Shown here: positions 47,329 to 55,601 of the stretch, in pieces
Layout: each line of letters begins with the position of its first letter
Position numbering within the stretch: the stretch's first letter is position 1
Origin: Methylobacterium cerastii
GTDB taxonomy: Bacteria; Pseudomonadota; Alphaproteobacteria; Rhizobiales; Beijerinckiaceae
Assembly (NCBI RefSeq): GCF_022179125.1
Contig: NZ_BPQG01000053.1
Location: forward strand, 1 to 64,000
DNA: 64,000 nt
Direction of reading: 5' to 3'
Program-made: the position numbers and the translations under genes
The notes under the pieces: generated by a model
What the model saw: only the letters and a program-made list of their open reading frames with translations
Database searches by the model: none
What the model was told of the DNA's origin: nothing

Positions 47329-48267
47329 TCAGCTCTGATCGGACTCGACCGAGAACCGCTTCATCATCTCGGCGCGGACGTGTTCGCGGAAGACCCGCAC
47401 CCGTGCCGGCAACTCCCGCCCCGCGAGGCTCACCGCGCGCAACGCGCCCCCCGCGGTCGCCCAGGGCGCGAGCACCCGCACGAGCGTTCCGCTCTCGAGG
47501 GCGCGCGCCGCCACGGCGCTCGGCAGGTGGCCGATGCCCGCCCCCTCCTGCGTCAGCCGGAAGACCGCGGCGAAGTCGCTCGCCCGGATGGCGGGGTCGA
47601 GCGAGACCTGCTCGATCCGGCCGTTCCCGTCGTTGAGCAGGAAGCCCGTCGCGCCCGGCCGCTCCCGGGACAGGATCAGGTCGTGCTCCGCGAGCGCCGC
47701 GAGGTCCGCCGGCGCTGGATGCCGTGCGAGGTAGTCCGGGGACGCGTAGAGCCCGATCCAGAGGTTGACGATCAGCGCGGCCCGGTATCCGCTCTCCTCC
47801 GCGTCGCCGAAGCGCAGGGCGAGGTCGATCCGGTTGGCTGCGAGGTCGAGGCGCGCGTCGGTGTTGATCAGGTCGATGGTGATCTGCGGGTAGGCCCTGC
47901 GAAAACTGGTGAGGATTCCCGGCATGAGCTCGATGCCGAAGTCGACTGCGGTCGTCACGCGCAGGTGTCCGGCCGGGACGGTGCGGGCGTCGCGCGCGGT
48001 CTCGGCCGCGTCGTCGAGGAGCGCAAGGCTCTCCTGCGCCTTGGCGTAGAACGCGACGCCCTCGGCCGTCGGCGTCACGGCGCGAGGGTGCCGGGCCATC
48101 AGGGTGGCGCCGAGCGCCGCCTCCAGCCGCGAGATGCGCCGGCTGACGCTTCCCTTGGTCTCGCTCCGGCTGGCCGCCGCCGCCGTCACCGTGCCGAGGT
48201 CGATGACCGCGCAGAAGGCGCGCAGGTCGTCGAGGCGACCGCCGAAGGTTTCCGTTCTCGCAACCAT
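47329..48267 (-). CDS. LysR-family transcriptional regulator
   Basis: The product is 312 aa from ATG 48267. An N-terminal winged HTH (LRAFCAVIDLGTVTAAAASR, SVSRRISRLEAALGATLM, RHPRAVTPTAEGVAFY) precedes the LysR substrate domain. It is divergent from the YceI gene at 48389 with 121 bp between, the usual arrangement for a LysR protein controlling its neighbour, here YceI-cytochrome b561-YceI. The inducer is unknown; a redox signal would fit the targets. Confidence 0.9.
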   Translation of the reverse strand: MVARTETFGGRLDDLRAFCAVIDLGTVTAAAASRSETKGSVSRRISRLEAALGATLMARHPRAVTPTAEGVAFYAKAQESLALLDDAAETARDARTVPAGHLRVTTAVDFGIELMPGILTSFRRAYPQITIDLINTDARLDLAANRIDLALRFGDAEESGYRAALIVNLWIGLYASPDYLARHPAPADLAALAEHDLILSRERPGATGFLLNDGNGRIEQVSLDPAIRASDFAAVFRLTQEGAGIGHLPSAVAARALESGTLVRVLAPWATAGGALRAVSLAGRELPARVRVFREHVRAEMMKRFSVESDQS

Positions 48268-48388
48268 GTAGTGCCGGATAGCAGGCTCAACCCCGGCCGC
48301 CAACGGGGCTAGGTGCAGGGTCAGTCGCGGGGGCGCTCGGCCCGGCCGTCGTGGTGGCGAGCCCCCGTCCACACCAAGGAGAAGTCCC

Positions 48389-49006
48389 TTGAAGTCCTTC
48401 CTCGGCTCCGGTCTCGCCTCCGGCCTCGCCCTCGCCCTGCTCGCGGGCACGCCGGCCCTGGCCCAGGCGACCCGCGACCCCGCCCAGATCCAGTCCGGCA
48501 CCTACGCGGTCGATCCCGGCCACACCCAGGTCGGCTGGCGGGTGTCGCACATGGGCTTCTCGAACTACGCCGGCGGCTTCTCGGACGTCTCCGGCAGCCT
48601 CACGCTCGACCCGAAGAACCCGGCCGCCTCGAAGCTCTCGATCAAGGTCCCGGTCGCCTCGGTGACGACGACCAGCGCCAAGCTCACCGGCGAGCTCAAG
48701 GGCGACCAGTGGCTCGACGCCGGCAAGTACCCCGACATGACCTTCGTCTCCACCAAGGTCGCGCCGGCCGGCAAGGACCACGCGAAGGTGACGGGCGACC
48801 TGACGCTCCACGGCGTGACCAAGCCGGTGACCCTCGACGTGACCTTGGTCGGCGCCGGCGCCAACCCGCTCAGCAAGAAATACACGGTCGGCTTCGAGGC
48901 GACGGGGACGCTCAAGCGCTCCGAGTTCGGCGTGAAGACCTACGTGCCGCTGATCGGCGACGAGCTCCACCTGACCATCGCCGGCGCCTTCGAGCGTCAG
49001 GACTGA
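48389..49006 (+). CDS. YceI-family exported lipid/isoprenoid-binding protein
   Basis: The product is 205 aa from TTG 48389, with AAGGAGA seven bases upstream. A signal peptide (LASGLALALLAGTPALAQA) precedes the YceI barrel: YAVDPGHTQVGWRVSHMGFS, FSDVSGSLTLDPKNP, KVTGDLTLHGVTKPVTLDV, and FGVKTYVPLIGDELHLTIAG. YceI proteins bind polyprenyl or quinone-like lipids in the periplasm. It is followed by a cytochrome b561 gene and a second YceI gene. Confidence 0.93.
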   Translation: MKSFLGSGLASGLALALLAGTPALAQATRDPAQIQSGTYAVDPGHTQVGWRVSHMGFSNYAGGFSDVSGSLTLDPKNPAASKLSIKVPVASVTTTSAKLTGELKGDQWLDAGKYPDMTFVSTKVAPAGKDHAKVTGDLTLHGVTKPVTLDVTLVGAGANPLSKKYTVGFEATGTLKRSEFGVKTYVPLIGDELHLTIAGAFERQD

Positions 49007-49021
49007 CCGGTTCACAGGAGG

Positions 49022-49636
49022 ATGGCCATGGCCCCCGTCGAGACGGCGCGACGCTACACGCTCGTGGCCATCCTTCTGCACTGGACGAGCGCCCTCTGCG
49101 TGCTCGTCCTGATCGGCCTGGGCCTGACCATGACCCATGCGGCGCTGGCGCCGATGCGCCAGTTCCAGCTCTATCAATGGCACAAGTCGGTCGGCGTCAC
49201 GGTGCTGGCGCTGACGGTGCTGCGCGTCCTCTGGCGCCTGTCGCACCGGCCGCCGGCGCACCCGGCCGCCATGCCGCCGCGGGAGCGTCGCGCGGCCTCG
49301 GCCGCCCACGGCCTGCTCTACCTCCTGCTGGTCGGGCTGCCCCTGACCGGCTGGGCCGTGGTCTCGCTCTCCCCGTTCAACATCCCGACCGTGCTGTACG
49401 GCCTCGTGCCGTGGCCGCACCTGCCGCTGGAGGCGCTGGTCCCGGACCAGGCCGCGGCGGAAGGCGCCCTGAAGCAGGTGCACGCCTACGGGGCGTGGCT
49501 GCTGACGGCGCTCCTAGTCCTGCATGTGGCGGCGGCGCTGCGTCACCACCTCGTCCTGCGCGACGACGTCCTGCGCCGCATGCTGCCGGCCCGCACGCCG
49601 CCGGCCCCGTCCGAAACCCTGGGATCGCCCCGATGA
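49022..49636 (+). CDS. Cytochrome b561 family protein
   Basis: The product is 204 aa with four hydrophobic segments: VAILLHWTSALCVLVLIGLG, VLALTVLRVLWRL, AHGLLYLLLVGLPLTGWAVV and the last near LLTALLVLHVAAALRHHL. Haem-ligand histidines appear in LLHW, WHKSVGV, AHGL and LHVAAALRHH. ACAGGAGG precedes the start. Such proteins pass electrons between quinol and periplasmic partners. The stop overlaps the following YceI start by 4 bp. Confidence 0.93.
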   Translation: MAMAPVETARRYTLVAILLHWTSALCVLVLIGLGLTMTHAALAPMRQFQLYQWHKSVGVTVLALTVLRVLWRLSHRPPAHPAAMPPRERRAASAAHGLLYLLLVGLPLTGWAVVSLSPFNIPTVLYGLVPWPHLPLEALVPDQAAAEGALKQVHAYGAWLLTALLVLHVAAALRHHLVLRDDVLRRMLPARTPPAPSETLGSPR

Positions 49637-50199
49637 CCCTGCGTCACCTCCTCCTCGTCGCAGCCCTGCTGGGCGGCACGGTTCCGGCTGTCGCCGCCGA
49701 GTGGGCCGTCGATCCCGCCAAGAGCACCATCACGTTCGCGGGCGTGCAGGTCGGCGCCCCGTTCACCGGCCGCTTCGAGCGCTTCGACGCCAAGATCGCT
49801 TTCGACCCCGCCCAGCCGGAGGCCGGACATGCGGTGGTGCTGGTCGACCTCGCCAGCGCGCGGACCGGCGACGTCCAGCGCGACGCGGCCCTGCCGCAGA
49901 AGGACTGGTTCGACGTGAAGAGCGCGACCCAGGCCCGCTTCGAGGCGACCCGGTTCGTCGACAAGGGCCACGGCGACTACGAGGCGGTCGGCACGCTGAC
50001 GATCCGGGACAAGAGCCGGCCGCTGACGCTGCCCTTCCACCTGACGCTCGACGACCGGCAGGCGCACGCCACCGGCCATGTCGGCCTCGTTCGCACCGAG
50101 TTCGGCGTCGGCCAGGGCGCGTGGGCCTCGGGCCAATGGGTCGCGCTGGAGGTCGGCGTCGATGTGGACCTCGTCGCCGCGACCAAGCCGGGCCCCTGA
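49633..50199 (+). CDS. Second YceI-family exported protein
   Basis: The product is 188 aa from ATG 49633, inside the stop of the cytochrome gene (ATGA overlap). A signal peptide (LRHLLLVAALLGGTVPAVAA) precedes the YceI domain: EWAVDPAKSTITFAGVQVGA, GRFERFDAKIAFDP, LPQKDWFDVKSATQARFEAT, GTLTIRDKSRPLTLPFHL. Coupled translation with cytochrome b561 suggests that the two act together in periplasmic redox or lipid handling. Confidence 0.93.
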   Translation: MTLRHLLLVAALLGGTVPAVAAEWAVDPAKSTITFAGVQVGAPFTGRFERFDAKIAFDPAQPEAGHAVVLVDLASARTGDVQRDAALPQKDWFDVKSATQARFEATRFVDKGHGDYEAVGTLTIRDKSRPLTLPFHLTLDDRQAHATGHVGLVRTEFGVGQGAWASGQWVALEVGVDVDLVAATKPGP

Positions 50200-50302
50200 A
50201 CCACGGCCCCCGCGGGACGCCTGCGACGACCGAGGGCCGGCGCACCGCGACGCGTCCTCTCGCCGAGACCGCAGCGGAATCCGGCGCTGAAAGGATACGG
50301 AC

Positions 50303-51238
50303 ATGGCAAACATCGTCGGCCCGACGCGGCCACCCGCCGAGGGGACCGGCTCGCTGCTCGACACGGCGCCCTATTGCATCGGAAGCGTCGCCCTGGTCGT
50401 CCGCGACCTCGACGTCCTCGCCGGCTTCTACCGCGAGGTCGTCGGCCTGACGACCGTCTCGCAGGAGGCCGACGTCGTGCGCCTCGGCGTCGGCGCGACG
50501 GTGCTGCTCGAACTCCGGCGCGACGCGGCGGCCCGCCCCTGGAGCCCCGGGGAGGCCGGCCTCTACCACACGGCCTTCCTGCTGCCGAGCCGGGGGCACC
50601 TCGGCGCGTGGCTCGCGCATGCGAGGGAGCGCGGCGTCCGCCTGTCGGGGGCGTCCGACCATGTCGTCAGCGAAGCCGTCTACCTCGACGACCCGGAGGG
50701 CAACGGCATCGAGGTCTACGCCGACCGCCCGAGTTCGGCCTGGCCGAAGGAGCCGGACGGCACGATCGTCCTGCGGAGGGACCGGCTCGATGTCGCCGCG
50801 CTCACCCAGGCCGCGTCGGGACCCTGGGCCGGCATGCCGCCGGGCGGGCGGGTCGGGCACGTCCACCTGCAGGTGGGCGAGATCGAGCCGGCGGACCGCT
50901 TCTACGCCGGGCTGCTCGGGTTCGACGTGATGATCCGCTACCCGGGCGCGACCTTCCTCGGCGCCGGCGGCTACCACCACCAGCTCGCGACGAACGTCTG
51001 GCAAAGCCGGGGCGCGCGCGAACGGCCCGCCGCCATGGCCGGCCTCGCCGAGGTGGTCCTGCTGGCCGACGCCCCGACGCTGGCGGCGGTCCGCGACCGC
51101 TGCCGGGACGCCGGCCTGACGCCGGACGCGGCCGACGGCGCGCTCGTGCTTCAGGACCCTTGGGGGACCCGATTCCGCCTGGTGCCGCAGGCGGGCGTTT
51201 TTCGCGACAGCGAGCCGACGCGCATCCCGGCATCCTAG
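50303..51238 (+). CDS. VOC-family (catechol 2,3-dioxygenase-like) protein
   Basis: The product is 311 aa with two VOC modules. The first has IGSVALVVRDLDVLAGFYRE, LYHTAFLLPSRGHLGAWL and YLDDPEGNGIEVYADRP. The second begins VGHVHLQVGEIEPADRFYAG and has GYHHQLATNVW. The His/His/Glu metal site of extradiol dioxygenases looks present (VGHVH, YHHQ, and a Glu in NGIEVY for the first module). Substrate unknown; the closest general name is a CatE-like dioxygenase or glyoxalase. Confidence 0.85.
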   Translation: MANIVGPTRPPAEGTGSLLDTAPYCIGSVALVVRDLDVLAGFYREVVGLTTVSQEADVVRLGVGATVLLELRRDAAARPWSPGEAGLYHTAFLLPSRGHLGAWLAHARERGVRLSGASDHVVSEAVYLDDPEGNGIEVYADRPSSAWPKEPDGTIVLRRDRLDVAALTQAASGPWAGMPPGGRVGHVHLQVGEIEPADRFYAGLLGFDVMIRYPGATFLGAGGYHHQLATNVWQSRGARERPAAMAGLAEVVLLADAPTLAAVRDRCRDAGLTPDAADGALVLQDPWGTRFRLVPQAGVFRDSEPTRIPAS

Positions 51239-51377
51239 GCGCGACGCGGGAGCGACCCAGCTGCACGGACGGATGTCGGATCGCCACTCACGTGCGATCC
51301 TTGCGGATTGTAGCCTTCACGACGGCCGGTCCGCCGGGTTGGTCGGAAGTCCGAACGCTCGCTCGAAAGCCCTGTCC

Positions 51378-52286
51378 TCACCACTCCGACGCCATCGCGG
51401 GGATGGTTTCGGCGAGGAACGCGACCCAGGCTCGGGTCTTGGCGGCCGGGCGGCGGGTGGGGTGGGTCAAGGCCTGCACCCAGCCGAGATCCATAGTCGG
51501 CACGTCGAGGTCGATCTCGACCAGCGCGCCCCGCGACAGCTCGGCCGCGGCGACGAAGCGCGGCCCGTAGACGAGGCCCTGGCCGGCCGCCGCGGCGCGG
51601 ACCAGCGCCTCCCCGTTGTTGGCGTGCATGCTGCCGCGCACCGGGACGACGACCTCCCCGCCGCGCCCGAAGCTCCAGGTCGAGGTGCCGGCCTGCGAGA
51701 CGATGGTGTAGCCCAGGCAATCGTGGGCGGTGAGGTCCGCGAGGATCCGGGGCGTCCCCCGTTCGCGCAGGTAGCCGGGGGCGCCGCACAGCGCGATCCG
51801 CATCGGCGCGAGCTTGCGCGCGACCAGGCTGCTGTCGACGAGCCGGCCGATGCGCACCGCCACGTCCCACTTCTCCTCGAGCAGGTCGACGTAGCGGTCG
51901 GTGAAGCCGAACTCGACCGTCACCCGCGGATGGCGCGCATGGAAGGCGGGTAGCAGCGGCGCGAGGTGGAGGACGCCGAAGGTCGCGGGCGCGCTCACCC
52001 GCAGCAGCCCCTCGACCTCCAGGGCGCGCGAAGCCGCCTCGCCCTCCGCTTCGCCGATCTCGGCCAGGATGCGCTCGGTGCGTTCCAGGTAGGCGGCGCC
52101 GGCCTCGGTCGGCGAGACCCGCCGCGTCGTGCGATGGACCAGCGCGGTGCCCAGCCGCGCCTCCAGCGCATCGATGTGCTTCGTCGCCATGGCCGCGGAC
52201 ATGCGCAGCGCGCGCGCGGCGGCCGAGATGCCGCCGAGGCGGACCACGCGGACGAACACCTCCATGCCGGTCAGACGATCTGCCAC
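51378..52286 (-). CDS. LysR-family transcriptional regulator
   Basis: The product is 302 aa from GTG 52286, with AGGAG nine bases upstream and the typical opening ADRLTGMEVFVRVVRLGG. The HTH (SAAARALRMSAAMATKHIDA, RRVSPTEAGAAYLER) is followed by a substrate domain. It is divergent from the quinone-oxidoreductase-like gene at 52463 (176-bp gap) and probably regulates it and the dehydrogenase gene behind it. Confidence 0.9.
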   Translation of the reverse strand: MADRLTGMEVFVRVVRLGGISAAARALRMSAAMATKHIDALEARLGTALVHRTTRRVSPTEAGAAYLERTERILAEIGEAEGEAASRALEVEGLLRVSAPATFGVLHLAPLLPAFHARHPRVTVEFGFTDRYVDLLEEKWDVAVRIGRLVDSSLVARKLAPMRIALCGAPGYLRERGTPRILADLTAHDCLGYTIVSQAGTSTWSFGRGGEVVVPVRGSMHANNGEALVRAAAAGQGLVYGPRFVAAAELSRGALVEIDLDVPTMDLGWVQALTHPTRRPAAKTRAWVAFLAETIPAMASEW

Positions 52287-52462
52287 GACCTCGTACTCCT
52301 GGTGTGAGCAGATCGTCATACATTGTCGATTATCGCATCGGACGGCAAGGTCCATATCCCGGCTTGCGACAGGCGGCGCCCCCGAACCGGGCCTCCTCCA
52401 GGAGGACCTCCGCCGACGCCGGACCCGCGTCCGATCCAACTGATCCAAGACGGAGAACACCC

Positions 52463-53313
52463 ATGACCATCGCCGTGACCGGTGCCACCGGCCAGCTCGG
52501 GCGCCTCGTGATCGAGCCCTGAAGGCCGAGGTTCCCGCCGACGCCGTCGTCGCGCTCGTCCGCTCGCCCGGCAAGGCGGCCGGCCTCGGCGTCGCCGCCC
52601 GCGCCTTCGACTACGCCAAGCCCGACACGATGGCCGCCGCCCTGGAGGGCGTGGAGACGCTGCTGCTGATCTCGTCGAGCGAGGTCGGCCAGCGCGCCGT
52701 GCAGCACCGCAACGTCATTGAGGCCGCCAAGCGTGCCGGCGTCGGGCGCATCGTCTACACCAGCATCCTGCACGCGGACCGCTCGCCGATCAGCCTGGCC
52801 GAGGAGCATCGCGCGACCGAGGCGGATCTGGCCGCGTCCGGCATCCCCGCCACGATCCTGCGCAACGGCTGGTACGTCGAGAACTACACCGCCTCGATCC
52901 CGCCGGCGCTCGCCAACGGCGCCTTCGTCGGCAGCGCCGGCGACGGCAAGCTGTCCCTGGCGTCACGCGCCGACTACGCCGACGCCGCGGTCGCGGTGTT
53001 GACCGGCCAGGGTCATGAAGGCCGCACCTACGAGCTCGCCGGCGACGACGCCGTGACGCTTTCCGATCTCGCCGCCGAGCTGTCGAAGGCGGCCGGGCGC
53101 GCGATCCCCTACCAGAACCTGCCGCAGGACACCTATGCCGGCATCCTCAAGGGCGCCGGCATCCCCGACGCCTTCGCCGAAGGGCTCGCCGCCTGGGACG
53201 TCGACGCCTCGCAGGGCGCGTTGTTCGACGACGGCCGCCAGCTCTCCCGGCTGATCGGCCGCCCGACCACCCCGCTGGCGCAAGCGGTCCGCGACGCCCT
53301 GCCGGCCGCCTGA
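52463..53313 (+). pseudogene. NmrA-like NAD(P)H:quinone oxidoreductase, frameshifted
   Basis: ATG 52463 encodes the Rossmann start MTIAVTGATGQLGRLVIE and then meets TGA at 52520-52522. The rest is open in another frame: LKAEVPADAVVALVRSPGKA, then ETLLLISSSEVGQRAVQHRN, ILRNGWYVENYTASIPPALA, and LAGDDAVTLSDLAAELSKAA, ending at 53313. One missing base near 52516 (GAGCCC for an expected GAGGCCC) explains it. The protein would be a QOR2-type atypical SDR of about 283 aa. Everything else is intact, so a sequencing error is possible. Confidence 0.85.
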
Positions 53314-53330
53314 AGAAGGAAAACGTTTCG

Positions 53331-54338
53331 ATGAAGACCATCACCTGTGGCGGCGCGCTCGGCCTCGACGGGCTCTCGATCGTCGACGGCCTCGATCCCG
53401 GTGCGCCCGGGGCCGGCGAGGTGCGCGTGCGCATCCATGCCAGCTCGCTCAACTTCCACGACCTCGCCGTCGTCACCGGGCGCATGAAGACCGCCCCCGG
53501 GCGCGTGCCGATGTCCGACGGCGCCGGGATCGTCGAGGCCGTGGGCGCGGGCGTCGCCGACCTGTCGGTGGGAGACCGCGTCGTCTCGACGTTCTTCCCG
53601 CACTGGATCGACGGCGAGCCCACGGTCGCCGACTTCTCGACCACGCCGGGCGACGGCGTGGACGGCTACGCCCGCGAGGTCGTGGTCGCGCCGGCCAGCG
53701 GCTTCACCCGCGCGCCGGCCGGCTACAGCCACGCGGAGGCGGCGACGTTGACCACCGCCGGGCTGACGGCCTGGCGGGCGCTGGTGGCGAATGGCGGTCT
53801 CAAGGAGGGCGACAGCGTGCTGGTGCTCGGCACCGGCGGCGTGTCGATCTTCGCGCTCCAGATCGCCAAGGCGATGGGGGCGACCGTCATCGCCACCTCG
53901 TCCTCCGACGCGAAGCTGGAACGCGCCCGCGGGCTTGGGGCGGACCACCTCGTCAACTATCGCACCCGGCCCGACTGGGGCATGGCGGTGCGCGACCTGA
54001 CCGGCGGGCGCGGCGTCGACCACGTGGTCGAGGTCGGCGGTGCCGGCACGCTCGCCGAGTCGATCGTGGCGGCACGGGTCGGCGGCCACATCGCGCTGAT
54101 CGGCGTGCTCACCGGGCCGGCCGGCCCGGTGCCGACCGCGGCGCTGATGGCACGCCAGCAGAGGCTTCAGGGCCTGATCGTCGGCAGCCGCCGCCTCCAG
54201 CAGCAGATGATCCGCGGCCTGGAGGCGACGGGCCTGCGTCCGGTGATCGACCGCAGCTTCCCGCTGGACGACATCGCCGAGGCCTTCCGCCTGCAGCAGG
54301 CCGGCGATCACTTCGGCAAGATCGCCCTCGAATATTGA
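53331..54338 (+). CDS. Zinc-independent medium-chain dehydrogenase/quinone oxidoreductase
   Basis: The product is 335 aa. The GroES-like part has SLNFHDLAVVTGRM and VPMSDGAGIVEAVGAGV; the usual zinc ligand site is SDGAG rather than GHE, and the structural Cys cluster is absent. The NAD(P) domain has VLGTGGVSIFALQIAKAMGA and HVVEVGGAGTLAESI. It starts 17 bp after the oxidoreductase gene and shares its operon. Substrate unknown. Confidence 0.9.
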   Translation: MKTITCGGALGLDGLSIVDGLDPGAPGAGEVRVRIHASSLNFHDLAVVTGRMKTAPGRVPMSDGAGIVEAVGAGVADLSVGDRVVSTFFPHWIDGEPTVADFSTTPGDGVDGYAREVVVAPASGFTRAPAGYSHAEAATLTTAGLTAWRALVANGGLKEGDSVLVLGTGGVSIFALQIAKAMGATVIATSSSDAKLERARGLGADHLVNYRTRPDWGMAVRDLTGGRGVDHVVEVGGAGTLAESIVAARVGGHIALIGVLTGPAGPVPTAALMARQQRLQGLIVGSRRLQQQMIRGLEATGLRPVIDRSFPLDDIAEAFRLQQAGDHFGKIALEY

Positions 54339-54383
54339 TCGCGCGGAAGAGGCGGCCTCCGCTTCGATCGCGCGGAGGCCGTG

Positions 54384-55580
54384 TCACACCTCCGGCACCG
54401 GATACCGGCTCAGGTCCGGCTCCTTGGCGCGGCCGGCGGTGAAGCGCGCAGCCAGGCGGCGGGCGGGCTTGGTGCTCGCGATGCGCAGGGCGCCGTGGAG
54501 CAGGCGGATGCCGAGGCGGGTGTTCGGGTTCATCAGCTTCGGCGCGATCTTGGGCACGCCCTGCCCGTCCTCGACCATCGGGCGCATCGCGCGCTCGTAG
54601 GCGGCGAAGGCCGCGGCGACGTCGTCGGCGGCGGCCAGCTCCGCGGCGAGGACGTAGGCGCCTGTGACGGCCAGCGTCGTGCCGATGCCGGCGAGCGGCG
54701 TGGCGCACCAGGCCGCGTCTCCGGTGACCGCCACGCGGCCGCCGGACCACCGCGGCATCCGCACCTGGCGCAGCACGTCGAAGTAGAAGTCCGCGGTGGC
54801 GTCGAGGCCGGACAGGACGCGCGCGGCCTGCCAGCCGGCGTCGGCGAAGCGTTCGCGCAGGTAGGCCTTCTGCCGGGCGGCGTCCCAATCCTGCTCGCCG
54901 CCCGGGGGCTGGCGCAGGGTCAGCATCGCGCGCGTGGTGCCGTGCTGGTCGGGACGCAGCGAGATGCCGCGCCCGCCCGGCGCGTTGAACCAGCGCCACA
55001 TCCGGTCGTCGCCCGCGATGCGCGGGATGGTGAAGTAGGCGATGGTCAGGTCCATCCAGCGCGGGTCGGCCTCGCCGGGGAAGACCAGTTCGCGCGTGCT
55101 CGAGCCGACGCCCTCGGCGATCAGGACCGCGTCGTAGCGCGCGCTCGCCCCGCTCGCGAAGCCCACCGTCACGGCGTCGGCCGCGTCGTCGATGCGGGTC
55201 ACGCGGTCGCCGAAGCGGTAGGTCGCGCGCTGCCGGGCGGGCTCGTAGAGCAGCCGCGCGAGGTCGCCGCGCAGGATCTCCATCTCCGCCGTCGGGCCGT
55301 CGCCGAGGCTCGGATCCATCCGGAAGGCCGCGACCGCCCGGCCCTGCCCGTCGACCCAGGCGGTGCCCTCCTCGCCGGTGCCCTGCGCGAGGGCGATCTG
55401 CTCCAGGCCCATGCGGCGCAGGACCGCGCGCCCGACCCCGCGGACGTCGACGTTCTGGCCGCCGTCCCGGAAGTCCGGCGCCCGCTCGACGACGGTGACG
55501 TCGAAGCCGGAGCGCCCCAGCCACCACGCCGCGGTGTTGCCGGCGACGCTGGCGCCGGTGATCAGGATGCGGCGGGGCAT
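54384..55580 (-). CDS. FAD-dependent aromatic-type monooxygenase
   Basis: The product is 398 aa. FAD-binding motifs are RILITGASVAGNTAAWWLGR with VVERAPDFRDGG near the start, RGDLARLLYEPARQ in the middle, and VAVTGDAAWCATPLAGIGTT near 290-310. This is the PHBH/TetX-like class A flavoprotein fold. Substrate unknown. It is downstream of the LOV kinase gene on the same strand (21-bp gap), so the two may be co-transcribed. Confidence 0.9.
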   Translation of the reverse strand: MPRRILITGASVAGNTAAWWLGRSGFDVTVVERAPDFRDGGQNVDVRGVGRAVLRRMGLEQIALAQGTGEEGTAWVDGQGRAVAAFRMDPSLGDGPTAEMEILRGDLARLLYEPARQRATYRFGDRVTRIDDAADAVTVGFASGASARYDAVLIAEGVGSSTRELVFPGEADPRWMDLTIAYFTIPRIAGDDRMWRWFNAPGGRGISLRPDQHGTTRAMLTLRQPPGGEQDWDAARQKAYLRERFADAGWQAARVLSGLDATADFYFDVLRQVRMPRWSGGRVAVTGDAAWCATPLAGIGTTLAVTGAYVLAAELAAADDVAAAFAAYERAMRPMVEDGQGVPKIAPKLMNPNTRLGIRLLHGALRIASTKPARRLAARFTAGRAKEPDLSRYPVPEV

Positions 55581-55601
55581 GCGGGGCTCATGGTGGACGG
55601 A

